From Salvator merianae (Eukaryota > Chordata > Lepidosauria > Squamata > Teiidae), in assembly GCA_003586115.2 (NCBI GenBank), contig QVOM02000126.1, positions 53,180,608 through 53,244,607 on the forward strand: DNA of 64,000 nt. Reading direction: 5' to 3'. A model generated the notes under the pieces. That model saw only the letters and a list, made by a program, of their open reading frames with translations. It was not told where the DNA came from and did not search any database. The first letter of the stretch is position 1, and every line of letters starts with the position of its first letter. Positions 1 to 12,289 of this stretch are shown here, piece by piece. A program made the translations under genes and the position numbers.

Positions 1-215
1 GGTAGGTGATTCCAGAGACTGGGGGCCACCACAGAAAAGGTCCTCTTTCAGGTTCCTATCCCTTGCACCTCTGAGAGAGGAGGAACTACCAGAAGGTCCT
101 CTCCTTGAGATCTCAATACCTGGGCAGATCTATATGGTAGATGGTGCTCCTTCAGATAACCAGGACCCAAGCCATGATCATTCTTAATGCACTTCATTGC
201 TTTATAATTCTTATA
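1..215 (-). mobile_element. LINE 3' end fragment (L2/CR1-like), C-terminal RT region
   Basis: The minus strand reads through remnants of the C-terminal tail of a non-LTR retrotransposon polyprotein, including LGPGYLKEH and LRSQGEDLLVVP. The same stretch is seen in the fragment at 50.4-50.7 kb (LCPTYLKERLHP, LRSQGESLLVVP). It is cut by the window edge, so its upstream extent is unknown. It is a degenerate, non-functional copy. The family call comes from this conserved tail; the clade (L2, CR1 or Rex-like) is not certain. Confidence 0.75.
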
Positions 216-1982
216 ATCACTATGTGACATAAATTAATTATTCCTCACACTGCAGGTTACAGATGAGTAAAGTCTTGAGGCTGATGGTGAATGTCTAAGA
301 TCTCCCTCCGAATTTATCTAATGGTGAGAACTAATCCTGGTGAGAATTAATCCTGATTTCATGCATAGTTTTGGCTACTGCTCGGTATCTCAATAGTTCT
401 CACTGTTTTATCAAAGCAGGGATTATGATCAAATATGGGATTAAAGGCAAATTGCGAAGTTAAGAATGCAAAGTGTCATCCAATCCTTTCTGCTTCCACA
501 GGCATGTGCAAGTTAATAGGTATAAATAATTGCATTTATAAATGAAACAATGTACATTTGCTTTGTATTCAAGTACAAGAAGAAGCATAAGAAATGATCC
601 GCAAAGAAAGTAGTATTAGCATAAATCTACAGAAGACAAAAGTAGCAAAAGCATGATTTATTAAATGCCCAGGATAAGACAACCATACAGAGTGCTAACA
701 ATTAAAAAAGCACAAAAGGAGGCAGACCTCCAAAGGCAAAACTCACACAGCCCTATTTGTTACAAAATGCCCTTTAAAAGTGACAAACAATAATGAAAAC
801 ATGTTCTAATAAAAGCTCCGAGGACTAAAGGCTAAGGTTACAGGCCAAAACCTTTGGCTCTTGCCGTTGTGTTTTCTTGTCACACTGCTGTGCTCTGGGA
901 GAAGGTGAGGATGATACACTTAAATCTTAATCTCCAAAGCAGTGTATGCCCGTGCTCCAGAGATCAGGATCTTAGCCAATTTCACTTGGCTGATATTAGT
1001 GCAGCATTGCCGCCAGCAGCAAGAAAAGCCTATTTCAAAGTGAGAGAGGGGGATGGAGAGGGTCTTGTATTTTCTGGGGAGTCAGAAAGCAGGCTAAAGG
1101 AAACCAACAAAAGATGAAAGGTAATATTACAGAAAAATGCAGACAAAAAGCTGAAAAGCATTCTCTATTTTGGTATCACCAGTGGCATAATATCTTGGAG
1201 GGAAATTCATGGAGCATCTAACATACAAGTTTGACACGCCCCCCCCCCACTGCAAAATTATCCTATCAAGCTGTGGAAATAGGAAATCCCATTGTTCTTG
1301 CCTAGATAGTATAACCTAATGGCTACTGTGGATAGTACAATCTATTATTAAAACATTCTTATGGCTCTCTATTTTGAGCTACAGCACAGTAACGAATCTC
1401 CATGCTGTCTTGTTTGCATTTCCCCAACCTTCCTGGAATAAAAGATAATTGTTACCTCAACTTTACAGATCAGGGACCAAGTCTGAGATGCTAAAATCTG
1501 CCTTCACTTTTTGAACAATAAGCAGCTGAGATGGACTGAATAGGAGTTAATTTCACACTCAACATGTACATTCATTTCCTCAAGGCATCAATGAAGGAAA
1601 TTAACCTAGAACCCACAAAATCTGTGGAATAAACCTCTATGCAGCAAACCAAATTTACTATATATAAGAGGTACCCACCCATTATGATATCATCCTTTTC
1701 CTAAGAGACTTGCAGATGTTGTATCAGGAGTTGTTTACATCAGCTAAAGAGTACTTATGTTACGACAACAGGTCAAGAGCATACTTACAATGTATCCGTA
1801 TTATGTGCTGGTAATGCTCTTAGGAGTAAACGCCACTTGAACTCTGCTCCTTGAAAGATTTTTAAGGCATGACATTAGCTGTCTGGTGAGCTACTGACCT
1901 AGAATACATGCCAAGTTCTAGTTAAAACATTGCCATTTTCACAGAAAAAATAAGTTTGGACAATCCAGTAGCAGAAGAATCT
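216..1982. other. Unassigned AT-rich stretch
   Basis: I see no recognisable gene or classified repeat. An open frame at 854-1117 has no family resemblance and no splice or codon support. There is a short poly-C run near 1230-1240. The stretch may hold old, diverged repeats that need a library to detect. Confidence 0.5.

Positions 1983-2011
<29 letters not shown>
1983..2011. repeat. (TG)n microsatellite
   Basis: About fourteen uninterrupted TG units. It is a simple dinucleotide repeat of a kind typical for vertebrate genomes and is probably length-polymorphic. Confidence 0.97.
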
Positions 2012-2014
<3 letters not shown>

Positions 2015-2733
2015 GAAATATACATAAGTCAATTTTATATAGTGCATTTTGGCAAAATGCAACTTTCCTAATTTAATGTGACTGCAGAATGCAACTTGGA
2101 CACTGCAGCACCACTAACTTTACATAATTTTATGATAAATAGTGGCGTGCCAGAACCAAGCAACAGTATGCTATGAGGAACTGTGATCCAATTCATCAGC
2201 TGTAGAAAGTGTTATCTTGAGTTGCAGACAGCTAGGATGTGCATATGAGAGAGAGCTGGCATCTTATAATCTCCATTCCACACACCACTTGACTGCATAC
2301 TTATTTACACCTCAGTGTGACACTTTCTGCATCTTACAATGGCACCAAATCCATGCATAGCGTCTAGGACTGTTAGGAGACTCAAAGAATTTGTTCTCCA
2401 AGAACTGCAATCACATTTATAAGATACACCTGTGCTGTTTCTTCAAAACTGAGGAACTTTCCTTCCCCAGCCTCAAAAAGAGCAAGGGGGTGAAGCATAC
2501 AGCATGCCAACACAACTTGTGAAGAGATCAAGATGTACATTACTTCAATCCCTCATTGTGGATGGCAGCCTAGAAGCATCAAAAATAGCATATCAGGCTG
2601 TAGTAGCATTGAGTATGGGGGACAGAATGTCCACTAGAAGGCAACAGAAAACCAACATATGTTTAGCATTTGTGTAATATATTTCATAAATTTGGTGCTA
2701 TTATATATAGAAATACCAAATACTTCTACATCC

Positions 2734-3250
2734 TAAGAACATAAGAGAACATAAGAGGAGCCTTGCTGGCTCAGACCACGGCCCATCTAGTCTAGCATTC
2801 TGTTTCACACAGTGGCCCACCAATTGCTTCCAGGCATTCTCAAGCAAAAGACAAAGGCACCTGCTCTTGACTCCCTGCAAATGGAGTACCTAGACAACCA
2901 TTCTAGTAGCCACTGATACACCTGACCTCCATGAATCTTCCAGTCCTTTTTTAAAGCTATCTAGGCTGATGGCTGTCACCACCTCTTCCGGTAATAAATT
3001 CCATAGACCGATGACCCTCTGGGTGAAAAAATACTTCCCCTTGTCGGTCCTAACTGTCCTACGCATCAGCTTCAAAGTGTGCCCCCTGGTCCTACTGTTG
3101 TGTGATAGAGAAAATAATTTCTCTCTATCCACCTTATTCATACCGTGCATGCTTTTATATACTTCAATCAGGTCTCCTCTTAAACGCCACTTTTTAAAGG
3201 CTGAAGAGGCCAAGATGCTGCAGCCTGATTTTGTAAGGAAGGCTTCCTAT
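2734..3250 (-). mobile_element. LINE 3' end fragment (CR1/L2-like), C-terminal RT tail
   Basis: The minus-strand frame at 2890-3213 contains RGDLIEVYKSMHGMNKVD, FFTQRVIGLWNLLPEEVV and SLDSFKKGLEDSW. This is the characteristic end of CR1/L2-type ORF2 proteins, past the reverse transcriptase core. The 3' untranslated part runs down to 2734 and ends in an ACATAAGA repeat. Homologous 3' ends occur at 12.07, 19.44, 47.85 and 54.6-55.6 kb. The copy is 5' truncated, as is usual for LINEs, and inactive. Confidence 0.88.
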
Positions 3251-4440
3251 CACCATGATGCAGCTTGGGGTCAGTCATGAAAGGCTGAAGAAATTTTTTA
3301 AAAAAACCCAAAACTACAAAATCTCCACCATAAAGATAATCGTGCCTTCTGAAAGTGGTTTTCTGTACACAAAATTTACCTTAGCTAGTCCGTTTATTTT
3401 TTAAAATGTTTTTATTAAACTTTATTGTTTAAAAGAATCATTGTACAGAAAAAAACCCTTGATTTACATAAGATGTTAAGACTGTACAATCCTCCAAAGT
3501 TTCTAATATCCCACCTCACCCAAGACCCTCCCAAACTGTTCTAGTACCCAGAGGCAAAACCTAAATATTTTACTAACATACATATTTCTGGTCCAAAAAG
3601 GAAAGCCCTTTCTTAATTCAACCATTTAAGAAAGAATTCTTTTTCTGGCAGATTATTTCTGGTAGTCAACATACTGTTTCCATGATTTCATAAAATCATT
3701 TAAGAATTCATATACTTCAAATTTATTTAAGGTAGTTCACAAGGTAAAAACACTCATAGAATAAAGACAATTAAAAACACATTAAAAGCTGGATAAGTCA
3801 GGGAAGAAAGAAACTTTCAAGTTGTGTTAGCCTGTTTTCAAATCAGACAGATGTACAGTATGGATAATCAGCTTAACTGGGTTAAATTCTTTCACCCACT
3901 GTAGCTGTAATAAAACCCTTATATATTAGCACACAGATATTCAGACTTCTCATGCGGTTCTGAAGATTCAGATTCATCTGTGATTTGGGGAAATAGATAA
4001 GTTATCAAAATCCATATGAAACTCAGTAAGATTCACTGCTATTTCTTTTGTGTTTTTGTGCAATCATTTGTTGCCTTTTTTCTCAATTCTTAAACTAAGA
4101 AGAATGGAATGTATACAAACCATTAATATAAGAAGTCATGGAACAGAATGTTATTTTCCACCCAAGTAACTGTAACTGTCATCCTACACATATAATAGAA
4201 CACAAATTTTACAGTAAATATTCTCATCTAACATTTTCTTGTACCAAGACAGGCCAAATTATACCTGTAGTAAATTATAGTCAGTGAGGATTCTAGCTGA
4301 AAGATTCAAATTATCAGACTGAACTGTTCATTAACTATAGTTTTCTTGTGATTGTTTTACTCGGTGAAACTGTTTTATAACAAAATAAAATTAAGTATAG
4401 ATCTAAAAGAACTCAAGTGTAATCATTGATGACATAATAA
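3251..4440. other. Unassigned AT-rich stretch
   Basis: No gene or clearly classified repeat is seen. Long A/T runs, including a (T)n/(A)n-rich segment at 3395-3440, may be old retroelement tails. No open frame has a recognisable domain. Confidence 0.45.
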
Positions 4441-4735
4441 ATTTTTGAGAAGTTCATCTGGTTGCATAGATGAATTGAATAGAAGATCTTTCATAGATTT
4501 GGCTGAAAATATATTTTTAAACAGATGGTTAACTAAGAATGGTGTTAAGGCCTATATGTTTATGGATTTTTTAAATGAAAAAGGTGTACGGGGGTCCCAT
4601 GTGGAAGGGGACACTTTGAATAGGGTGTCTTTTTGTTTGTTTTGTTTTTGTCTTGTCTGTTCTTTGTTTAAGTGTATTGTGTTTTGTTTTGCATATAAGT
4701 TTTAATATTTGTATACGCACTAACAGAAAATAAAT
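4441..4735 (+). other. Unclassified repeat-like segment with a short frame and AATAAA
   Basis: An 86-codon frame (4445-4705) has no family I recognise. It is followed by an AATAAA motif at about 4729. The phrase GAAGTTCATCTGG occurs at its start (about 4450) and again at about 4782, just inside the right arm of a hairpin. The arrangement suggests a retroelement remnant, but I could not assign it. Confidence 0.3.
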
Positions 4736-4742
4736 AGAATAG

Positions 4743-4804
4743 ACATCAAATACCAGATTAATTATATATATTAATTAAAAAGAAGTTCATCTGGTATTTG
4801 ATGT
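4743..4804. repeat. Perfect 16-bp inverted repeat with 30-bp AT loop
   Basis: The left arm 4743-4758 (ACATCAAATACCAGAT) is the exact reverse complement of 4789-4804. The loop holds a second AT palindrome (TTAATTATATATATTAATT). This could be a cruciform-forming AT hairpin or the junction of two head-to-head repeat ends. Confidence 0.85.
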
Positions 4805-7627
4805 TAAAACATTGTGTCACTTAATGTTCACTCAGTTTTCCTTTCTCTTTCAAATTATACGCACTCCTTACTATGAATTGCCTCATAAATGTTGTTTTAC
4901 ACCAATGTCATCCACATAATAAAGCACTGCTTCTTTATACATCCTCAATCAGTCACCAGAGACCACTGCTGCACAACAAAAACATAACAAAATGTGCAGA
5001 ATGTTCCAATAAAACATTTCAAATTTGGGGAACAGGTTACTCTGAAGATTTAAAACTCAGAAAAAATACTTTAAAAAACAAAGGCTTCTTTCCAAGTCTG
5101 GAACGAAACTGAGCCCTATTCTGATGTAGCATTTCAAACATTCTGAATGTTCCAGCTTGGGTTGCATTCAGCTGTTGTTTACTTATTCCACCATATTTGG
5201 ATAATCTGGAAAAGCATAAGTATTCCGTAATATCCATGTTCTATTCTGTAATATCTAAACGTAGTGCAATAAGTAAGGGATGTCTGGATGCAGCCATAAT
5301 TTTGGGGTTTTTAAAATGTATTTTCTGATTGGCTTTGGAGTGGTATTTTCCCTGCTGCCTAAAAATCTTAGTGTTATATCACTCTGATTGGGTTGTTGTG
5401 ATTTAAATGTCCTATAGCAACTTTAGTTTTATTGGATGAAGATGACAAAACAGAAGGCGAAACCTCAAAGAGGAATTTCATGGAATCTTTGAATTTTTCC
5501 CGAAAACTCCACTCTTCTCTATGTGAATTTTGGAAAAATCCAAAAAGTCCTTAAAAAGCAGCAGAGTAACAGTTTTCAAGTCAAAAAATAATAATTAGAG
5601 TAAAACTCATTCCTAAAATCAAATGGGCTATAATTGAAATATATGACACTCCAGAATTACTTCAAGATCCCCTGTTTGCACTATTGGAAAAATTAAACTT
5701 ATGGGTCAGGACACTTTTAGAATCAAGTCCTCTCCTCTTACACCCTTACAGTAATTTCTGAACATGTTTTCAGTGATATTTGATAGTCATTGGGATGACT
5801 TGAAAACAATTATTTGTAAAACTGCTACCTACAACACAGTGAAATAAAAGATCAAAATCTACCTGGTAAAAAATTTAGATTCCATACAAAAAAATTGGCT
5901 GACCTCACATCAGTTCTTACATTTGTTAACTCTAGTGAAGTCAGAGAAGGTGCTATTTGAACATTAACTATGATTCTTAGCAATAGAGGGGTCTAAATCC
6001 TCAGGCCAAGTGGGAAGTATTTATGACTGTTTATTCATACATAATGATAAGGTTTTTCACTTTAAGAGCCCCTGGGGAAACAGATCTTCAAATACTCTTT
6101 ACTGATGAAGAACGGGAGAATATATAGAATTCCAAACCCTTCAGCCTGTCATCAAGGATCAAAGAGACACAACCAAAAATCTTACATAAATGATATAAAC
6201 CCCCAACTGGACTTGCTTCTATCACAGTTACCCCTCTTTGCTGACACTGTAAGGCTCAAAGGGGCAGCTATTTGCAGACATGGTGGACTTGCATACAAAT
6301 CAGGGTAATGTGAAGAATGATATGACTCTAATAATGGATGAATGGCTTCACCCCCTGACTTGCGCATCCTCCATCTCTTTAGAGGAATCAATAAAACAAT
6401 CAAAGCTAAATTACTATTTAATTTTCTTTTATAGCCACAAAGCAACTGATAGCTAAGAACTGGAAACATTCAGGAACTCTCTCCATGAAAAATTGGTATG
6501 CCTGGCTGTGGGATATAGCATTAGTGAGGAACATGCAGAGGCACCCTGCTAAGGTTTACTTTTACACTATTTACACTAGCTATTCTTATTTCTGATGCCC
6601 ACTCCTTAATGTTCTGGCTAAAGAATGAATAAATGTTCAGCTTCCTTGAGCTACACGAAAATGTGTCAAATGTCAGAAGCTGCTTGTAAGTCAGCATTGT
6701 TGTGCATTTAACTTTGTGCTTTCTACACCAACTGACAGAGGACTCGCCTAGCCCTAATTAGGACTGACCCTGTGACAATTTACACACAAAATCTGTTCTA
6801 TATGTGCTTGCACACTGCTTCCTAGCCTTTGCTGGTCACACACATTCAGTGGAAACAAGAACTAAGGAGGGCTTTGGGAACACTGACAATTACTGGGTTA
6901 CACAAGAAATGAAGCCACATTCTGTGAAACTGTTAAAGTAACAGAGATCGGGGTAAGATTTTCTGAAAGACTTTATGTTCCCAAAGACTTTATAGCACAA
7001 AATACTGGCACTTTGCCAGATATTTGCCATAAAATGCTGGCATTTTATATCAATGTAAATTTGACATTTTTATCAATTATTAAATACTGTGTTCAGCCAG
7101 AGGTTCGAAACTCCATCAATGACAAAACGGCCGCCTTTTAAAAAGCTGCATTAACGTGTTTTAAAATGTTAACAATAGTTTAAGCAATTTTATTATAGTG
7201 AGTATCATCTGATTGTTAACAGAACTTAATGTTTCTTGCTTTTGAGTATTAAAGCCTTTGTTATTTTGGCAACAAAAGATTCCATTTCTTTTGTACAGTC
7301 TGTGAGAGGATAGGTAAGCAATGAGGCATCTGTAACAACATTAACAAGAATCTGAGAGTCTTACAGACATAATGCTGTCTGATTTTTATTCTGAGTTTCT
7401 TACTTTACTTTTAATGTATCTCTTTGAGAAAGCATTCATGTTCACCTCTTGGGCAAAAGCTGAAGGGTTTATTGTCAACAGATTGATTAACCAGGTGTTC
7501 CTTCTGCAGATGAGACTTACTGACTTCAGAACTTGGGTAATCTTAGTACAGTTGATCACTTTTAAGAACTCAGAACTACTAAGAACTAAGGATCTGGCAA
7601 TGCACCAATAACCAGAACTAAGGCCAT
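4805..7627. other. Mostly unassigned stretch with one MITE terminus
   Basis: No gene is recognised. Positions 5281-5295 (TGTCTGGATGCAGCC) match the right terminus of the MITE at 42431-42880, so part of an old copy probably ends here; I did not find its left end. Frames at 4873-5112 and 6182-6469 show no domain. Confidence 0.4.
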
Positions 7628-7868
7628 GATCAGACAGTCTTTTCTGTGCTCACCCCCAGACTGTGGAACAACTTCCCCCTGCAGGTTCATCAGGTGCCTA
7701 CATTATATTATTTTTGCACCTGGTTAAAACATACCTTTTTACCCAGGTCTTTGATGTTTAGCTTGGTTTGTTATATTTTGAACATTAGAAACATTTTCTT
7801 TTTATTGTTGACACATATCCTGAGACCTTCTGGTGACGGGTGGGGTATAAATTCTTAAATAAATAGGC
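7628..7868 (+). mobile_element. LINE 3' end fragment (L2/CR1-like)
   Basis: The plus strand encodes remnants of a LINE ORF2 end (PRLWNNFPLQVHQVPTLYYF). An untranslated tail ends in CCTGAGACCTTCTGGTGACG followed by GGGTGGGGTATAAATTCTTAAATAAATA. The GGGGTATAAAT plus AAATA-repeat ending is typical of this LINE class in squamates. A second copy with the same ending lies at 43.2-43.5 kb. It is 5' truncated and non-coding. Confidence 0.85.
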
Positions 7869-8846
7869 AAGTGATATGTGTACACTCTGGCAACACATGC
7901 ACCATATGGTTGTGTACATCTGCCATCCACGCTCCATCACCAATAGGCAGAAAGGCTCAAGTGGGGAGACTGCAGAATTTCCTCTATGCTCCCTTTCCTG
8001 TTACAAGATGTCCTTATTAAATATGAATTTATACACACTTTCCTACATAAGGCATAAGCAGGCTTGTGTCAGGGTGGGCACATAAAATATTAGCATATTA
8101 TGACATGTTGAAAGTATGGTGATGGACCAGCAGTGGCCTGGATTCCTGTGCCAGTCATTCAAATCCCTCTCTCTTCTGTCTTATAAGGAAGCATCTCCGC
8201 ATAAATTAATCAAGTGTAATCATGTTAACAAGTCTGGCTTTCTTCAGAACCACAGAAACCTTTGCAGAGCTGGTATACAAGCTCTGATAAAAATAACCAA
8301 AGCTATCGAAAAGGTATAATTTCTGTCACTAAAAATATTGGCAAACTGCAATGTTTAACAGCAAATAGTAGGTAGACATCTTGCTTACCTCGGTCTGGAA
8401 TCTGAGTGCATCTCTTGATTGCCTATCAGGAAACCTTTGTGTCTCTTATGCCTAGTCATTATCTATATGTTAATGAGTCATCTGCTGGGTTCCTGACCTA
8501 CAGTTACCCTGATCATGTGATATTCACTGCCCTCGGTCCCTCCCAGCCTTATCCTCTACAGCACAGGAATCCATGTGACTGGCATCCATTGCACTTGGGT
8601 CCCTCCTATTCCCAAAATGCTTTTCACCAAGCCCAGGGGATTAATCCTGAACGTTCTTCCCTCTCAGTCCAGCCCAGAGGCTAAATACCTGTGACTTTTG
8701 AACATCTTGTCTCTTGCTTGCTGAACCTGCATGCTTTTACATCCTGCCCTGTACCTCTCTGTCTGCATGTCTTTTCCCTCTCCATCCTTGTACTCTTGCT
8801 TTCTCTCCCTTTCTTCTCTTCTCTTTAACCCATTGGATCCAATGAT

Positions 8847-8848
<2 letters not shown>
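7869..8848. other. Unassigned stretch
   Basis: Several short frames (7876-8684) lack any recognisable domain. The part at 8430-8830 is somewhat pyrimidine-rich. No gene is called. Confidence 0.45.
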
Positions 8849-8879
<31 letters not shown>

Positions 8880-8892
8880 TGTCTGTCTGTCT
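8849..8892. repeat. Compound (GT)n(CTGT)n microsatellite
   Basis: About fifteen GT units run straight into about four CTGT units. A frame across it (8731-8988) is low-complexity and is not a gene. Confidence 0.97.
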
Positions 8893-10119
8893 TTGGGAAA
8901 GGAAAACAGCTTAGCAAAGTACTTTAAAGATTGGGTTTTCTGTTCTTTTTGTGCTTTGTTTTTCCTCTTTTTTACTGCTGAAACTTAACCTCAGAAACCT
9001 TTGATACATTGTTCCAGTGCCTGTACTCAGTTCAGAGATAGCTGAGAAACATTTGTAACTGTGTCTCCCTAGCTTACCTTAAAGTGAAACTTTTCCACCT
9101 TATTTCCTTTACTCTTGTCAGTCACTGTATTGTCTGTCTGTGCCATAAGCTAATTCATTGCTGCTGTGTATGATTTTGCTCTGTAGTCACTCTTCTTGTG
9201 TTTTTAATAAATATATATATATATTTTTATTAGGAACCCTGTTTGTCTTTGACTTGATCTTTTTTCTGCCTCATTTTTACATGGTCCATCCCAATTAACT
9301 GTTCATTTTTAAAGCTAATAGCCTGAAAGGTACTGCTTTTAGAGGGTGACTGGAAAAAACTTTCCCCCCTAAACCAGGATTCCCAGTTCATGGCTCTTAA
9401 CACTCCCTCTCTCTGTCCTGTGATGGTTCAGGTGTCTGTAACACCATCTTTGCCAGTACAGCAACAGAGTGATTATAAACGCAGCACCATTTGCAACCAT
9501 AAAATGCCATGCCATGTGCTCCAGTACTAAAGCGGCCAAGGGGCGGTGCAACAGAATGTCACTTTTAACAGTGGGCCATTGCCACTTCCACCAGCCTGTC
9601 TGATCAAGGCCTAAGTATCCTATAATTTTCCTTCAGCTGACATTTTATAAAAGCTATCTGTTTGAACAACGCCATATTTTTATGGATTTTGAGATGCTTG
9701 AAAGTACAAATATAAAACCAGAGAAAACTAGATACTGGCTACATTTGAAAGGAGACAGTATTCTTCTAAGCCTCAAGTGATTGCTTTATTCTTGCCGGTA
9801 TGAACAATTTTGGGAGAAATGGAGAAAGCTTTGTCCATGGCACCATTCAGAATATTTCCCCCCATCAAATGTTTTTCTTACCATCCCATTTTATTTCATT
9901 GGGAATAGAAATAACGCATTTAAAGAAACTTTAATTAAATCAGACAAGGCTAGTAAGTTAATTGGTTGTATCTGCTTGATGATAAGAGCAGTTCAAACAA
10001 AGAATATGTTCTTTGTTTTCAGATAAAGGCATGCATATACCATACCGGGGATTTCAGGAATAAGCATCTCTACTGTTGACAGAGAGAAAAGATAGTGCCT
10101 CTTTAAGATGATGCTTCAT
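8893..10119. other. Unassigned stretch with possible old DNA-element debris
   Basis: An (AT)n run lies at about 9207-9222. The part at 9330-9610 has a higher GC content and a CAGTGGGCC-like phrase, which could be an old DNA-transposon remnant, but I found no paired termini. No gene is recognised. Confidence 0.4.
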
Positions 10120-10412
10120 TTTTTTAAAGTTGCTTTTATTAAGGGGTTTTAGCTGCTGTTAAATGATGACACTTCATGGTTGGTTTTGAACAGGGGTTAT
10201 TAATATTGCCATATATTAAAAAAAATATATGGAATTGCTGTTGTTGGGTACCACCAAACTGTGGATGACTCCTGGTTGACTGCATCTCTGTGGGCCTCTC
10301 AATACAGAAGTTGTTTGCCATTGCCTATATGCAGGGCGAGGCTGGGAATTGAACTGGCAACCCTCTGCTTCCCTGCCGGCTTGCATTACCACTGAGTGAC
10401 AGCCACTCCCAT
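10120..10412 (-). mobile_element. tRNA-derived SINE, minus strand
   Basis: Read on the minus strand, the element begins with a tRNA-like head. An A-box-like CACTCAGTGG lies near 10389-10404, and a B-box-like AGTTCAATTCC at 10344-10355 resembles the pol III consensus GGTTCGANTCC. A unique body and a short A-rich end near 10120-10145 follow. Spacing of the two boxes fits a tRNA head. The B box is diverged and no tRNA cloverleaf is closed, so this is a SINE and not a tRNA gene. The exact family is not assigned. Confidence 0.65.
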
Positions 10413-11934
10413 AGATGAAGATTATAGCCCAATTCTATACACTCAGGAAATTTATATTTTATATAAATATAAATAAAATAAAAATTATATTTTTATATAT
10501 ATAAAATAAAAATTATGAAGTCAAAAAACTAGAAGAATGCCATTGTTTCTTTTCAGCAAATAGAAGCTGGTAGTGCTGGCCGTGACCTTCCTTTTTCTGC
10601 TCTTGTCTAAGTCTTATCATTCTTCTGCATCTTCTTGATTATTTCCACTCCTTCTGAATAGGCTAGCAGACTTCTTTTAATGATCAACTATTCCTATTAA
10701 AATTTACTGCACTGCTTGGACTTCAGTAAAGTAGAATTCACTGGTAAAAGAAAAGCATAGGTACCCATTTCACTCTGGCAGTGTTCTCTAACTGACAATT
10801 TACTTCATACATTCCCATGTGGCCGTTTCACCTTGGGCGTTAGCCAAACTGGACCATTTCCACTTCATATTTGCTGGATAAAGTAACTGTCACTCCTTAG
10901 ACTGACTCTGAGTCAGATACAGTCTAAGCTAACTTGTTAATGTCTTTCAGACAGAAAGTTATAGTAAACAAGGATATTTTTTTCTAGTAGACAGTGGAAA
11001 AACTATGTCTCAGGAGCATAATAAAAATTACTTTTGTGCTTCTGAAGCATTACAAGGCGAGTTACTCACAGCACAATACTTTTGGTCAGCCATTTTGGCA
11101 TATCTCTTTCTGGGTTATTTTTTAGCCTTTAATAGGGATTATGTGTCCTGTTTCTTGAGATACCTTCTTTCCACTCAATTTAAAAAGAGAATTCAAAGCA
11201 AACCTTGAAATGGAACTTTACAACCTTTAAAAGCTATGAGGTATGACAGAAAAATTATAAATTCCCATTTGTTTTGCATGCTTGTGTGTGGGAGATTTTT
11301 GTCTAGGCTTAAGTGACATCAATTCTGCTATGCCTTAAACTGATTTATGAAGCATTTTCCTTGGTTTGCTTTCATCTGGCATGTAAGTAAAAATTCAGCA
11401 ACTGCACCTGCAATGAATTGGCAATATACAAAACATTTTCTTTGAATTCAAGGCTTATAGACTATTTTATGATTGTTAAAACACACATTAATGTGAAATA
11501 TTTAACCTCCTACATGACTGGTAGTTCACACATGAGCATTCAGAAGATTAGTTTTTTAATGTACTTGGATTTAGAGGTTATTCTGACATGGTCAATTATA
11601 AAAAGTAGCAGTGGGAGACTTCTGCTCAGTCCCATAGGAGCTGGGTTTGGGAGTACTGCAGGATTTAATCTTATCTCTATGTGCCATTTACCATCCACAT
11701 GAAGACGCTCAACTCTTAACTTTCTGTACCAGGTTACGTGACATTGTATGGGTGCTGTTTTGTTGTATGTTGTAGACCACATGAATATTAATAAGATGAA
11801 ACTAGGCTGTATAGAGATGGAGGCTTCTAGGCCAGGAAACAAGGATTTAGTCTGGACAGGAACAGGGACAGCATAGAAGAACAAATTCCTAAAAACAAAT
11901 GTAATAACAAAAATTTAAAAGACAATGGTGCAAC
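10413..11934. other. Unassigned AT-rich stretch
   Basis: An (AT)-rich run of TATAAAT/AAATAAAAT type lies at 10452-10515. Frames at 11005-11208, 11418-11702 and 11540-11884 show no recognisable domains. No gene is called. Confidence 0.45.
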
Positions 11935-12069
11935 TAACAGGTTTGAACTTGTTTGAGGTTCAAATTGAACTAATTCAAGCCTGTTTGAGCATGTTCAAAT
12001 GTGAAACAGACAACATGTGTTTCTGTTCAATCTGAACCGGATAAAATTTTTTAGTTTGTCACATCTCTA
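11935..12069. mobile_element. Terminal fragment of a DNA transposon (GAGATGTG terminus)
   Basis: The right edge reads CACATCTC followed by TA. Its reverse complement, TAGAGATGTG, matches the left edge of the element at 59242 (TAGAGATGTGCATGAAC). The interior is rich in GTTCAAA/GTTTGAAC motifs, as in that second locus. It abuts a LINE fragment at 12071, so it probably inserted into or next to that LINE. Its left end is not clear. Confidence 0.45.
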
Positions 12070-12227
12070 GGCCATGGCCCATCTAGTCCAGCATCCTGTC
12101 TCACGCAGTGGCCCACCAATTGCTTCAGGGCATCTCAAGCAGAAAACAAAGACAAAATCTTCACCTGCTCTCAGCTGCCTATAAGTGGCCTTTATAGGCA
12201 TCCTGCCTACCTCCCAGAGGTAGGGGC
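12070..12227 (-). mobile_element. LINE 3' untranslated fragment (CR1/L2-like)
   Basis: The phrases GGCCCATCTAGTCCAGCATC and CAGTGGCCCACCAATTGCTT match the LINE 3' ends at 2.75-2.9 kb, 54.6-55.1 kb and (opposite strand) 48.0-48.1 kb. Only the untranslated 3' part remains, and the terminal ACATAAGA repeats are replaced by the neighbouring DNA element. Confidence 0.8.
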
Positions 12228-12289
12228 CGTTCACACATACATTCTAGTGAGTGACTGGACTAGACAGGTCTGTCTGCATGCCACGGCAT

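Noticed and set aside
8731..8988. 85-codon frame with Ser/Val-rich run
   Set aside because: It is a read-through of the (GT)n(CTGT)n microsatellite.
9330..9610. DNA transposon with CAGTGGGCC-type end
   Set aside because: No paired terminus or target-site duplication could be found.
10120..10412. tRNA gene on the minus strand
   Set aside because: A- and B-box-like motifs are present, but there is no closed cloverleaf and a long non-tRNA body follows, so it is a SINE.
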